From Anaerolineaceae bacterium UBA5404 (GTDB lineage: Bacteria; Chloroflexota; Anaerolineae; Anaerolineales; Anaerolineaceae), in assembly GCA_002409625.1 (NCBI GenBank), contig DHNY01000006.1, forward strand, positions 9,759 through 73,758: a stretch of DNA of 64,000 bases. The letters run 5' to 3'. The notes under the pieces were generated by a model, which saw nothing but the letters and a program-made list of their open reading frames with translations, was not told the DNA's origin and did no database searches. Both the position numbers and the translations under genes were made by a program. The number at the start of each line of letters is the position of its first letter. Positions within the stretch are counted from its first letter, which is position 1. Below are positions 33,927 through 42,897 of this stretch, piece by piece.

Positions 33927-33954
33927 AGAACCTACTTTGTTTTAGGGTAAAACC

Positions 33955-34878
33955 TTATGCCTGAGGGAGGGTGTAATCATATTCCTTGGCGATTTTATGC
34001 AATCTTTCGTGCACATCGCGCCATTGGATTTTTGAAATGCCCAGTTTTTGGCGAATGCTATCGGGGTCTTTGCCTTCCACCAAGTCAATCACCGCGCTGG
34101 TCCATCTCAGGCTGTCAAAGGAAATGTTCTTCTCCATTTTTGCGGCTTCAGCAATATCGCTAAGCAAGTATTCAAGGCGACGTTGCGACCAAGGGAAAAC
34201 CTGATCCTGAATGCCGTACTTTTCTGCATAGTCTGTGTAAATAGCAACCCACTCTTCAGAAAGGGGCAAGCGGCGCTCTTTGTAGCGGAAGCGTGGGTTA
34301 GAGTAGCGCACATACAAAGCTGCTTTTTTGGGCTCGTCAATTTCAAGGTGTTCTACCATAAGGCTGAGGCATTCACCTTTTTTGAGTCCGGTTTCGAGCA
34401 CCAGTTTGAGCAGGGTTAAAGGACGAATATCAGCTTTTGCACCATCACGAATTGCCTTGGCAGTTTCAAGTGCCGCCAGGTATTCCTTTTGCGTTAGGGC
34501 ATGTGGCAGACGGCTGGCGACCGGTTTTTGAACGATGGGATCGGCAGGATTGCTTTTGAGCACGCCAGCTTCAAAGAGCCAGCGGAAAAAGGACTTAAGT
34601 GAGGTGATGCGGCGAGAGAGCGTTTTGGCGCTGCATGGCGCATCGCGTTCGTTTTGCATCCAGTTCAGGTGGTTTTCCAAATCCGCAGTGCTGATTTGGC
34701 CAATTTGCTTGTCTGTGGGTAAGTAGCTTTCAAGTAAGTTGAGATCAGCAGTAAAAGCTTTTAAGGTGTGGTGCGATCTGCCCTGATCGCGCAGATAAAT
34801 TTTCCAGGCTTGAATCGCTGGATGTAAAAGCGTTGATTCTTGAATATGGGCAGAAAGGTCTTGTTTCTTTTGGCTCAT
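33955..34878 (-). CDS. Tyrosine-recombinase-fold protein with degraded active site
   Basis: 307 residues from ATG 34878 (SD GGAGG). The N-terminal SAM-like core-binding domain (about 18-105) looks like that of XerC/XerD, and a catalytic-like domain follows. Several active-site positions are changed: box I TGLK-K-GE has Lys166 where Arg is expected; the His-x-Leu-Arg-His box reads DSLRW (Asp255, Arg258 kept, Trp259); LGH reads LGI (Ile281), and the nucleophile position is His290. It is probably a DNA-binding protein without recombinase activity. It lies between two LCP genes. Confidence 0.75.
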   Translation of the reverse strand: MSQKKQDLSAHIQESTLLHPAIQAWKIYLRDQGRSHHTLKAFTADLNLLESYLPTDKQIGQISTADLENHLNWMQNERDAPCSAKTLSRRITSLKSFFRWLFEAGVLKSNPADPIVQKPVASRLPHALTQKEYLAALETAKAIRDGAKADIRPLTLLKLVLETGLKKGECLSLMVEHLEIDEPKKAALYVRYSNPRFRYKERRLPLSEEWVAIYTDYAEKYGIQDQVFPWSQRRLEYLLSDIAEAAKMEKNISFDSLRWTSAVIDLVEGKDPDSIRQKLGISKIQWRDVHERLHKIAKEYDYTLPQA

Positions 34879-34992
34879 TGCGCCTCCATTATTTCGTATA
34901 GCTATAAAACTCAAACTTAAGTTTAGCCTCAAAGCCGAGGGCTGTCAAATTGTGAAAAGGCTTAAATGCTTTTATGGTGAAGCTTCTCGGGC

Positions 34993-36027
34993 TTACTGAT
35001 TGCGATAAAGCGCCTCATTGAGCATCGTACTAATGGCATTATTATCGGGCATAAGCACCCAGGCGCCTTCCCAGGTGATCCAGTTGTATGCCATCGTGCT
35101 ATCCACAGCAAAGTGACGCAATTTGCTAAGGTCAGAGAGCGCATTTGCCAGAGGCATCAGTTTTAGAACTGCGCTAAGTGGCATATCCGTGTTGATGTAC
35201 TCCCGGTAATGGGAGTAAAGCTCTGGAACTTTGGCAATCATATTAAGGCTGGTCGCCTTTTTGACCATGGCAACAATGACGTCTTGTGTGCGGCGGTTGC
35301 GGTCAAAATCGCTGGTGGTGATTCGCGAGCGGGAATACCAAAGGGCGGTGATGCCATCCATGTGCATCTCGCCGGGTTCAAAGGTACACCAACCACTGGG
35401 GTCCCATGGGCAAGTATCGGTGAGGGTTTCTTTAACCTCGACATCGATACCGTCCAGGCTTTCAACTACGTCCTGGAAGCCATCGAAATGAACCATCATG
35501 AAATAGTCTGGTTTGATACCAAAATTGGTTTCAAAAACTTGCTTTAGGAGCTCCCATCCGCCAAGACTCCATGCGGTGTTAATGCGGTTTGACCAAAAAC
35601 CAGGAATGGCGACATAAAGATCGCGTGGGAAGGATATGAGCGTTGCAGTTTTATGTTTTGGGCTGATTGAAAGCAAAATAATAACATCTGTGCGGAAAGT
35701 TTGCTCTTCAAAATCATCCTGGCCTAAAAGGAGGATGTTGATTTGGTCATCCGGCAGTTCACCCGATGGAATGAGCGCTACCGGAGTAGGCGTGAAAAGT
35801 GGTTGGGGGATGAAATCTTGGCTGCCCTCTTGAAGTAGACTGGCATAATCCTGTGGCTGGAAAGGTGTGGGGGTAGGCGCACCACGTTTGAGGCTGAAGC
35901 TATAAGGCGAGCTCTTGGATTGCGCCATGGTTTTGATAAGCGCGCCGGAGGCGAAGATCATCAAAACAGTCCCAATGAGGATGAGTATGATGTATAAAGT
36001 GGTTTTGCGTTTATTTTGCTCTTGCAT
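34993..36027 (-). CDS. LytR-CpsA-Psr (LCP) family protein, second copy
   Basis: 344 residues: cytoplasmic N-terminus, one transmembrane helix (about 11-31), a Pro-rich extracellular linker, then an LCP domain with ILLLGQDDFEEQTFRTDVII, LISFPRDLYVAIPGF, INTAWSLGGWELL and LWYSRSRITTSDFDRNRRTQ. It is homologous to the 32961 protein over the whole domain. Both probably attach wall or surface glycans. Confidence 0.9.
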   Translation of the reverse strand: MQEQNKRKTTLYIILILIGTVLMIFASGALIKTMAQSKSSPYSFSLKRGAPTPTPFQPQDYASLLQEGSQDFIPQPLFTPTPVALIPSGELPDDQINILLLGQDDFEEQTFRTDVIILLSISPKHKTATLISFPRDLYVAIPGFWSNRINTAWSLGGWELLKQVFETNFGIKPDYFMMVHFDGFQDVVESLDGIDVEVKETLTDTCPWDPSGWCTFEPGEMHMDGITALWYSRSRITTSDFDRNRRTQDVIVAMVKKATSLNMIAKVPELYSHYREYINTDMPLSAVLKLMPLANALSDLSKLRHFAVDSTMAYNWITWEGAWVLMPDNNAISTMLNEALYRNQ

Positions 36028-36358
36028 AGCTTAGCTTTCTGTTAATTTGTTTTCAGCCAGTTTGTCTGTATGCTGTTTTGTCGTTTTTTAAGATGCAACA
36101 TTTCTTTTCACACCACAATATCAGCCGTATTAAACAGGCAGAGATAAAGATGCAAGAATTGTACCGCTTGCAGCCCTGGGCGCTTTCTGATGCCGGGTTC
36201 AATTGCGTGAAGCTTTAGAAAAGGGCTGAGAGACCAAAAGCAACACAATCACAGCCTATATAAGTAGAAGTGATTGACCAATGCGCTGCTATTGAGTAGA
36301 ATTCAGTTTGTTAAGTAACACTAACAGGATTTGACACAATAGCGTTTGGAGTATAACT
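36028..36358. other. Divergent gap between LCP gene and ZIP transporter gene
   Basis: 331 bases without a credible gene. TTTGGAG (36344-36350) acts as SD for the TTG start of the ZIP gene. I see no clear promoter, repeat or RNA structure. Confidence 0.4.
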
Positions 36359-37282
36359 TTGATCAAAGAGATCAGCCCTTTACTAAACATTCTTTTACTC
36401 AGTATATTTGCGAGTTTGGGTACCGGGATTGGTGGCTTGTTTGCCGCCTTGTTAAGACCTTCACGGCGCTCGTATGGCTTTTTGATGGGGCTTACCGCCG
36501 GCGTGATGATCTGCCTTTCGTTCCTGGAGTTGGTGCCCAAAGCGCTTGAACAGTCAAACTGGGTAACCGCGACCATAGGTTTTGCCCTGGGCGCAGTGTT
36601 CATGTTTGCCTTAGATCATCTTATCCCGCATATTCGGTTTGGCGAGAAGGAAATCCGTGGAGACGTGGATATTGAAGTCAATGGAAAGCTCGTTGGTGCG
36701 GATGGCAAAGCTATTGATGGCGATTGCTGTGATGGAAAAGGGATTGGCAAAGAATGCAAATGTCATGGTAAAAAGAAGCGAAGAGGGCGGCTCTTTAGCA
36801 TCAGGCGTGCCGATAACGGCGAACCCGTTGACCGAAAACTGATTAATACTGGCTTACTGATGGCGATTGGTATCGCGATCCATAACCTGCCAGAGGGCAT
36901 CGCGGTTGGCGCTGGTTATTTGCACAATCCGCAGTTTGGTATCTTTGTGGCAATCGCCATTTTGCTACACAATATCCCCGAAGGCATCGCTACGGCGTTG
37001 CCGCTTTGCAGAGGCGGTATTTGCCGCCGCGATGCGATAAAGGTTGCTTTTTTGTCTGGCCTCGCGGAACCTATTGGCGCAATTGCGGCAAGTTTGGTCT
37101 TGGTAAACTTTAGCACCTTATTACCAGGTGCTTTGGCTTTTGCGGCTGGTGTGATGGTGTTTATTACCCTGGATGAGCTCATCCCAACTGCTCGCGAGCA
37201 TGGTCATAATCATTTTACAGCGATTGGAATCATAGTTGGTTCGTTGTTCGTATTTGTCCTAAGCGGTATTTTTGGCGTTTAG
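36359..37282 (+). CDS. ZIP family metal transporter
   Basis: 307 residues starting at TTG 36359, supported by TTTGGAG 7-8 bases upstream. About eight transmembrane helices; the two metal-site helices carry HNLPEGIAVGAGY and HNIPEGIATALPL. Between TM3 and TM4 is a long cytoplasmic loop rich in Cys and Lys (GDCCDGKGIGKECKCHG), which may bind metal. The family imports Zn2+ or other divalent cations. The gene stands alone and ends in a terminator. Confidence 0.9.
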   Translation: MIKEISPLLNILLLSIFASLGTGIGGLFAALLRPSRRSYGFLMGLTAGVMICLSFLELVPKALEQSNWVTATIGFALGAVFMFALDHLIPHIRFGEKEIRGDVDIEVNGKLVGADGKAIDGDCCDGKGIGKECKCHGKKKRRGRLFSIRRADNGEPVDRKLINTGLLMAIGIAIHNLPEGIAVGAGYLHNPQFGIFVAIAILLHNIPEGIATALPLCRGGICRRDAIKVAFLSGLAEPIGAIAASLVLVNFSTLLPGALAFAAGVMVFITLDELIPTAREHGHNHFTAIGIIVGSLFVFVLSGIFGV

Positions 37283-37299
37283 GGACTTTTCTCCTCAAC

Positions 37300-37338
37300 A
37301 AAAAGGCATGCTCAGTATTGTAGAGCATGCCTTTTTTT
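37300..37338. terminator. Bidirectional terminator
   Basis: AAAAAGGCATGCTC pairs with GAGCATGCCTTTTT around a 9-base loop, flanked by A and T runs. It serves the ZIP gene and the converging gltX. Confidence 0.88.
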
Positions 37339-37361
37339 GCTTATAGGGTTTGTTTCTTGCT

Positions 37362-38783
37362 TTAGCTTAGTTTTGCCAGCCCTTTTTCCAAACGGATCAA
37401 GGTTTCTTCTTTTCCCAGAAGGGCGGCTAGCTCGGTTGCGCCACCAGCACTGGCTGGCAAACCGCTTAGCGCGGTGCGGATAGGCCACATAGTGGTGCCC
37501 ACTTTGAAGCCGCTCTCGGTGGCATAGGCTTTGAGCGTTTCAAAAAGTGCCGCGTTGCTAAAGGTTTCTTGTTTCTTCAGCAGAGGGATGACAGCTTCGA
37601 GCACAATTTTTGAACTTTCCAGGCTGGATTTTGATTTTGGGTTTTCAAAAAGGCTTGCTTCATATTCGGGTAATTTAGCCAAAAAGCCAAGCATTTCGGG
37701 AATATCGCCCAAACAATCGGTACGGATTTGTATCAGGCGGCTAAGTTCTTTCAGGTCAAAGCGATGAAGGCTCCCGGGGTACCAAGGCAGGGCGGTTTCG
37801 TGGAAGGCTTCGGGGCTCAAGGCGCGGATATGTTCACCGTTGATCCAACGCAGTTTGTCCATCGAGAATGCGGCGCTGGATTTGTTGATACGGTCCATAT
37901 CGAAGACCTCGATCAGCTCTTGCAAGGAAAAGAGTTCACGGTCGTCTCCCGGATTCCAGCCTAAAAGGACCACATAGTTGACGATGGCTTCGGGCATGTA
38001 ACCCATGTGCACGAGGTCTTCAAAAGTGGGGTCTCCAGCGCGTTTGCTCAGTTTTTTGCCGTCTTCCTTAATGATGTGTGGCAGGTGGATGTATTCAGGC
38101 GTTTCCCAGCCAAAGGCTTGGTAAAGCAGGTTGTACTTGGGCGTGGAGCTGAGGTATTCCTGCCCACGGATAACGTGTGTGATTTCCATAAGGTGGTCAT
38201 CCACCACGTTGGCGAAGTTGTAGGTGGGAAAGCCATCCGATTTGAGCAGCACCTGGTCGTCGAGTTGTTTGTGGTCGATGGTGATATCACCATAAACATG
38301 GTCAAAGAAGCTGCTTTCACCTTCTAGCGGGATGCGCTGGCGTACCACCGGTTGCAGTCCTTGGTCAAAGCGGGCTTGAACCTCTTCGGAGCTCAGGTCG
38401 CGGCAGGGGTCTTTGAGCCCTTCAATGCGTTCGTCGCCGGGTTCGGGTTTATCTTCCTTTTGGCAGAAGCAGTAGTAAGCGTCGCCTTGTTCGATGAGTT
38501 GTTTGGCGTATTGGCTGTAAATGGGTTTGCGCTGGCTTTGCACGTAGGGACCGTGGCCGCCGTCTTTGTCGGGACCTTCGTCGTAAGCAATGCCGGCAAG
38601 CGCCAGTCCGTTATAGATGGCTTGGACGGCTTCGGGGACATTGCGTTTTTGGTCGGTGTCCTCAATGCGCAGGATAAAGGTGCCGTGCGCTTTTTTGGCA
38701 ATGAGGTAGGCGTAAAGCGCGGTGCGCAAATTGCCGATGTGCATATAGCCGGTTGGGCTTGGGGCAAAACGTGTTCTAAACAT
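37362..38783 (-). CDS. gltX: Glutamate-tRNA ligase
   Basis: 473 residues from ATG 38783 (AGGAAG upstream; a GTG two codons earlier overlaps the SD region). Class I synthetase: RFAPSPTGYMHIGNLRTALY (HIGH motif) and DGKKLSKRAG (KMSKS equivalent) near residue 245. The C-terminal anticodon-binding domain is complete. It makes Glu-tRNA(Glu), and possibly Glu-tRNA(Gln); this cannot be decided here. Confidence 0.95.
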   Translation of the reverse strand: MFRTRFAPSPTGYMHIGNLRTALYAYLIAKKAHGTFILRIEDTDQKRNVPEAVQAIYNGLALAGIAYDEGPDKDGGHGPYVQSQRKPIYSQYAKQLIEQGDAYYCFCQKEDKPEPGDERIEGLKDPCRDLSSEEVQARFDQGLQPVVRQRIPLEGESSFFDHVYGDITIDHKQLDDQVLLKSDGFPTYNFANVVDDHLMEITHVIRGQEYLSSTPKYNLLYQAFGWETPEYIHLPHIIKEDGKKLSKRAGDPTFEDLVHMGYMPEAIVNYVVLLGWNPGDDRELFSLQELIEVFDMDRINKSSAAFSMDKLRWINGEHIRALSPEAFHETALPWYPGSLHRFDLKELSRLIQIRTDCLGDIPEMLGFLAKLPEYEASLFENPKSKSSLESSKIVLEAVIPLLKKQETFSNAALFETLKAYATESGFKVGTTMWPIRTALSGLPASAGGATELAALLGKEETLIRLEKGLAKLS

Positions 38784-38987
38784 AGTCACTTCCTATGGTT
38801 TGTTTCTTGTCATTCGCCCATGAATCCTACCATAAAGCCGGGTGTTTTGGGGTTCAACATGGTGTGTTTATGGTCGCAAACGGAGCGATAATAAAAATAC
38901 TTACTCTCAATTTCCGAAACTTGATGTCTATTGCTAATAACAGCTTTTATTTTGGCAATGGGCATTACTGCAAGGTTTCCCTTGAAA
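38784..38987. other. Gap between gltX and the AAA/DUF4143 gene
   Basis: 204 bases, AT-richer than the neighbouring genes. No credible ORF, promoter or hairpin seen. Confidence 0.3.
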
Positions 38988-40259
38988 TTAAGGCTTTAGA
39001 TTGGTGATTGGAACAACGTAAACATTGTCTTCTCGTCTATAAGCATAAGGTGCTACTCCACATAAAACGAGCATAAATGAAGGTTTCATCATTCGGTCTG
39101 TGTCTATCAGAGATGCTATTCTTTTTAGGTTTTCAGCACCTGCATTAATGAGCCTGTCTCCACCTAACTTTATCTCAATCAGCCCATAGCTACCATCCCG
39201 ACGATGTAATACAGCATCACATTCCAAGCCATTCTTTTCTCTGAAATGGTAAAGGGTTCCATCTAAATAGTCTGCATAAATTCTTAAATCCCGGACACAT
39301 AAGTTTTCAAACAAAAACCCCATAGTGTTTAAATCTTTCTGTAAATCTTCAGGTCCAATGCCAAGCGCTGCAGTTGCGATGGATGGATCGACAAAATACT
39401 TGGTGTCTGTTGTTCGAATGGCAGACTTTGATCTAAGATTCGGGTTCCAGGCAGGAGCGTTTTCAATAACAAATATTTTTTTTAGGGCATCTAAATACGA
39501 ATACATTGTTACACTGTCAAAAGTATCGGAATGGTTTGCTAACATATCCTGCCTGATTGTTTCTAAGGAAGCTTGGGTTGCAATGTGTCTTGAATATGAT
39601 CTTAGAAGTCGCTTAGCTTTTTCTTTGTCTCTCTTTACAGAATCAATCCTGCTAATGTCATTTGATATTATCGAATCAAAATAATCCCTCGCTTGAAACA
39701 AAGCAGCTTTTTCGTTTAGTCCGATAGCTCTTGGCCATCCGCCTCGGCAAATGACAAAAGCAATGTCCTCCAAACCTGAATCTGAGCTCGCAGATATGTT
39801 TTCCTTGTTAAATAAACTTTCAAGAGAAACCTGCCCTGATGACTCTTCAGATTCATAGAGACTCATTGGCCTCATGTAAAGCCTTGAGATTCTCCCAGTT
39901 CCAGTATGCATTGCTTTATCAAATGTTATGGGGACAGCAGAACCCGTTAGGATAAATTGACCAAACGCATCTCTCTGATCAACTTCATATCTAACAGCAT
40001 TCCATAAGGAAGGCGCAATTTGCCATTCATCAATCAATCGTGGGGTTTCACCTTCTAACAATTGTCCAGGTGCTAATTCAGCTATCTGTTGATATTGAAG
40101 GGTCATATTTGGCTGATCCATAAGTAGCATGCTTTGAGCAAATTCTTTAGCGGTTGTGGTTTTACCGCACCATTTTGGGCCCTCAATGAGAACAGCACCT
40201 TTAGCTTCTAACCTATCCTTTAATAGTTTGTCAATAATTCTTGGGAAGTATCTTTCCAT
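38988..40259 (-). CDS. AAA ATPase with C-terminal DUF4143 domain
   Basis: 423 residues. The N-terminal AAA_14-type ATPase has Walker A LIEGPKWCGKTTTAKEFA (residues 24-41), RLIDEWQIAPSLWNAVR (Walker B region with the family DE-Q-P-W pattern) and FILTGSAVP (sensor 1). The C-terminal DUF4143 region carries the nuclease-like stretch GLECDAVLHRRDGSYGLIEI and KLGG. Cellular role of the family is not settled; it is typically accessory. Codon use is more AT-rich than its neighbours, suggesting acquisition. SD AAAGG; four 23-bp tandem repeats lie just upstream. Confidence 0.88.
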   Translation of the reverse strand: MERYFPRIIDKLLKDRLEAKGAVLIEGPKWCGKTTTAKEFAQSMLLMDQPNMTLQYQQIAELAPGQLLEGETPRLIDEWQIAPSLWNAVRYEVDQRDAFGQFILTGSAVPITFDKAMHTGTGRISRLYMRPMSLYESEESSGQVSLESLFNKENISASSDSGLEDIAFVICRGGWPRAIGLNEKAALFQARDYFDSIISNDISRIDSVKRDKEKAKRLLRSYSRHIATQASLETIRQDMLANHSDTFDSVTMYSYLDALKKIFVIENAPAWNPNLRSKSAIRTTDTKYFVDPSIATAALGIGPEDLQKDLNTMGFLFENLCVRDLRIYADYLDGTLYHFREKNGLECDAVLHRRDGSYGLIEIKLGGDRLINAGAENLKRIASLIDTDRMMKPSFMLVLCGVAPYAYRREDNVYVVPITNLKP

Positions 40260-40300
40260 GATTGGTTTACCTTTCTGTTAAGTGAATTGTATCACTGAAT

Positions 40301-40392
40301 CAAGTGATTGGCTAAATATTGCTCAAGTAATTGGCTAAAAACTATTAGAGTGTTTGGCTAAAAATCGTTCAAGTGTTTGGCGATAAGCTCTT
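40301..40392. repeat. Four tandem copies of a 23-bp repeat upstream of the DUF4143 gene
   Basis: Copies at 40301-40323, 40324-40346, 40347-40369 and 40370-40392, contiguous and without spacers. The shared core is AGTG-T/A-TTGGCTAAAAAT. Decayed sequence with partial similarity flanks both sides (about 40278-40300 and 40393-40415). The array begins 42 bases before the start codon of the AAA/DUF4143 gene, where iteron-like operators would be placed. Confidence 0.8.
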
Positions 40393-40469
40393 CGTTTTTT
40401 GGTGAACCCTTTTGGCATTTGCGCTTGCATCTTTGGTCAGTAGTCCTAGGCTAATGAATAAGTGTTCTT

Positions 40470-40505
40470 AAAAAAGTGACAGGCCTTCAAGCCTGTCACT
40501 TTTTG
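40470..40505. terminator. Bidirectional terminator
   Basis: AAAAAGTGACAGGC pairs with GCCTGTCACTTTTT around a six-base loop. On the minus strand it ends the OsmC gene. Confidence 0.82.
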
Positions 40506-40538
40506 GTTTGTTGATCCAGAATAGTTTTCTGGGCTCTG

Positions 40539-40985
40539 TTAAAGAATATTTATTTCCTCTTCCACACTTGGAGAATTGAGTAAAGTGTCGCTGACTGGGC
40601 AGTTACTTTCAACAAAGGCGACGAATTTGGTGATTTCTTCTTCGGTGTTCTCGGCTTTAATGTGGTAAATGGTTTTGATGTGCGAGAAGCCTTTTTTAGC
40701 CTCTTTGTTTTTCAAGAGGAAACCATCCGGATCGAGGTCACCAATACATTCGATGCTGATTTCTTGCAACTTGATGCGATGTAAACGGGCGAAGGCTTTG
40801 ACCACAATCGCTTTACAGGCAGCCAATGAAGCCAGCAAAACCTCCACAGGGGTCATGCCAGTATCTAATCCGCCAAGTGACTCCGGTTCATCGATGGTCA
40901 TTTGGAATTGACGGGCATTAGCGGTCACTTGTAAACCTTTACCCATATCCATCTTGCCGATTGCCTTGAATTGTTGTATTGCCAT
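40539..40985 (-). CDS. OsmC family protein
   Basis: 148 residues of the OsmC/Ohr fold, often thiol-dependent peroxidases. The second conserved cysteine is seen in VESNCPVSDTL (near residue 130). The first active-site region is LLASLAACKAIVVKAFAR (near residue 50), with the expected Cys at AAC. Which peroxide or other substrate is used cannot be told. SD AAAGGAG before the ATG. Single-gene unit. Confidence 0.85.
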   Translation of the reverse strand: MAIQQFKAIGKMDMGKGLQVTANARQFQMTIDEPESLGGLDTGMTPVEVLLASLAACKAIVVKAFARLHRIKLQEISIECIGDLDPDGFLLKNKEAKKGFSHIKTIYHIKAENTEEEITKFVAFVESNCPVSDTLLNSPSVEEEINIL

Positions 40986-41110
40986 AGATTTACTCCTTTT
41001 ATTTGGATGTTTTATTAACTCCCATTTTAATAAGCTGCAGGGTTAATATCTCTATCTTGTATAGTATTTGAGTAAATTATTATAAAAATAATACAAAAAA
41101 CTCAGGATAA

Positions 41111-41145
41111 ATACCAGGGTTGGATAACTTTACCAACCCTGGTAT
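41111..41145 (-). terminator. Hairpin downstream of the ABC exporter gene
   Basis: A perfect 13-bp inverted repeat (41111-41123 with 41133-41145, 9-base loop) nine bases beyond the stop. The T-rich stretch on the minus strand comes about 14 bases after the stem, so termination is likely but not classical. Confidence 0.55.
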
Positions 41146-41153
41146 ATGTAGAT

Positions 41154-42746
41154 TTAGCCAAATTGGATGACCTGATCAAAAGATGCTGTTTTGACAGGAT
41201 CAAATTGATGACTGATGAGTAAGACGAGTTTATCCGGAATGTTCAAAATCAAGTCTTCAATCAATTGATGGCTTTCTTTATCCAGATTTGCCAAGGGTTC
41301 ATCAAGGATCAAAATGGGGGTGTCCCTTAGCAATGCGCGTGCCAGTGCCAGGCGGCGCCTTTCACCGCCGGATAAGTTTGCCGCGCCAGATTGTAAAGGC
41401 AAATCAAGCCCGCTTTTGTTTGCCCACTTCTCCAATCCAACCCTGGTTAAAGCTTCATTCAGTTGCTCGTCTGAAAAATCCTGGTAGACCCGCAGATTTT
41501 CGCGCAGGCTGTCTTCAAAAAAGGTGGCTTCCTGACGCATCACCGTGATCAGCTCAGGTAGGTTGGCGATTTCTGATACCGGCACATCATTGATACTAAC
41601 CTTTCCTTGCTTGGGTGGATAGTAATTGAGCAAGAGGCTCGTTGCGGTGGACTTTCCGGAGCCGTTTGGTCCGGTCAATAGCAAGCGCGATGGGGACTTT
41701 GCGTTTAAATTGAAATTGCTCAAAATCATTTTCTTTTCATCATAGGCAAAAGACAAATGATCGAAGCTCACTTGCACATCCCGCTCTGGGTCAAGGGTGT
41801 TATTTGCCGTAGATACAGGTTCGAATGCGAGGAAAGTCTCTATCGCTTCACGAATGGGTTTAACTGCGGTGAATTCTTGCAGATACATGGATAGTGCCAG
41901 GATAGGCATCGAAAGTTGGTCGATGAGCCCTACCGCAATAAAGAAACGTCCCGCGCTAAAATCACCTCGCAAAACCAGCCAGGCGGCAATGGCGATGATG
42001 ATAAAGTGCGAAAGGTAAGAAAGGCTACTAGAGATTAGCCAGGAGCGGTAGTTAAGGATTTGGCGGCGGTAATCGGCATCAAAAACCCGGGCGTTGCTTT
42101 GGCGAAACTTGCCCACAATCTTGTTTTCGATGTTGAAGTTTTTGATAAGCTCAAAACCTTTGAGCCAGTCCACAAATTTGGCGAGATGGGCTTCGAAAAC
42201 CTTAGCACTTTCTTTTTGGGCTTTTTGCAGGTGTTTTTCCACCAATTTGGGCACATAAAGTGGCGTGGTAAGCAGAAAAAGCGTAACCAAAGCTAATCGC
42301 CAATCCAGGAAAAAGAGCGCAGCACTAATCGTAAGCGCTTTGATGCTAATTTCGAACATCCAGATGATGTTTTCGATGTGTTGTTTTTGAATTTTGGTGA
42401 ATTGGTCTGTGTAAGTTGCCAGATATTCGCCGTCCGGCGTTTCGCGAAACTGTGGGTAGTTGCGCTTTAAAATGGCGCTAAAGTAACGCTCTCTTAAGGT
42501 TTTAACGCAATTCAAAAAGAACTTGCTGCTAAAAACGTTATAGTAGTAATATGAGCCCAGCTCAAGCAAGATGCCTGCTAACAAGAGTGCGCCGGAACGT
42601 AAGGCTGCACTTGTGTTGCGATCCAGGGCATAGTCTAGCACATCACCTTTGGCAAACTGCACATAAACAGCCAAAAGCGAGGCTATAAGGGTAAAAAATA
42701 CGGCAAGGGCAAGAAAGCGCCAATGCTTTTTAATCATTTGGTTCAT
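41154..42746 (-). CDS. ABC transporter, fused permease and ATPase
   Basis: 530 residues: six-helix exporter membrane domain (about 10-300) and an ATPase domain (about 325-530) with Walker A LLTGPNGSGKSTATSLL, signature NLSGGERRRLALARALL and Walker B ILILDEPLANLD, then the switch His in LLISHQFD. It is a half-transporter of the type I exporter class, acting as a homodimer; substrate unknown (lipid, peptide or drug). SD AGGAGG. It lies next to the DtxR-like regulator gene on the same strand and may be its downstream neighbour in one unit, but 150 bases with inverted repeats separate them. Confidence 0.88.
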   Translation of the reverse strand: MNQMIKKHWRFLALAVFFTLIASLLAVYVQFAKGDVLDYALDRNTSAALRSGALLLAGILLELGSYYYYNVFSSKFFLNCVKTLRERYFSAILKRNYPQFRETPDGEYLATYTDQFTKIQKQHIENIIWMFEISIKALTISAALFFLDWRLALVTLFLLTTPLYVPKLVEKHLQKAQKESAKVFEAHLAKFVDWLKGFELIKNFNIENKIVGKFRQSNARVFDADYRRQILNYRSWLISSSLSYLSHFIIIAIAAWLVLRGDFSAGRFFIAVGLIDQLSMPILALSMYLQEFTAVKPIREAIETFLAFEPVSTANNTLDPERDVQVSFDHLSFAYDEKKMILSNFNLNAKSPSRLLLTGPNGSGKSTATSLLLNYYPPKQGKVSINDVPVSEIANLPELITVMRQEATFFEDSLRENLRVYQDFSDEQLNEALTRVGLEKWANKSGLDLPLQSGAANLSGGERRRLALARALLRDTPILILDEPLANLDKESHQLIEDLILNIPDKLVLLISHQFDPVKTASFDQVIQFG

Positions 42747-42777
42747 GGAAACCTCCTAAACGTGTCTGTGGTGTGTG

Positions 42778-42832
42778 TCAACCGCGGACAGAAGGATAGA
42801 AGGCGGTTGAGTCCTTCTATCGGTTTAGAAGG
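42778..42832 (-). promoter_or_regulatory. Overlapping inverted repeats upstream of the ABC exporter
   Basis: TCAACCGC (42778-42785) can pair with GCGGTTGA (42803-42810), and GATAGAAGG (42795-42803) can pair with CCTTCTATC (42813-42821). The two stems exclude each other. CCTTCT can also pair with AGAAGG (42827-42832). The arrangement looks like a folding switch or a set of operator half-sites. No T run follows. Confidence 0.4.
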
Positions 42833-42897
42833 TGAAGCGTAAGCGTATCATCAATTATCTCCGAATAAGAATCAAAAATGCCAAGCACAATTATAGC

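Noticed and set aside
33955..34878. Integrase marking an integrated mobile element
   Set aside because: No att repeats, tRNA, transposition or phage genes nearby, and the active site is degraded.
40301..40392. CRISPR array
   Set aside because: The 23-bp copies are contiguous with no spacers, the copies differ from each other, and no cas genes are present.
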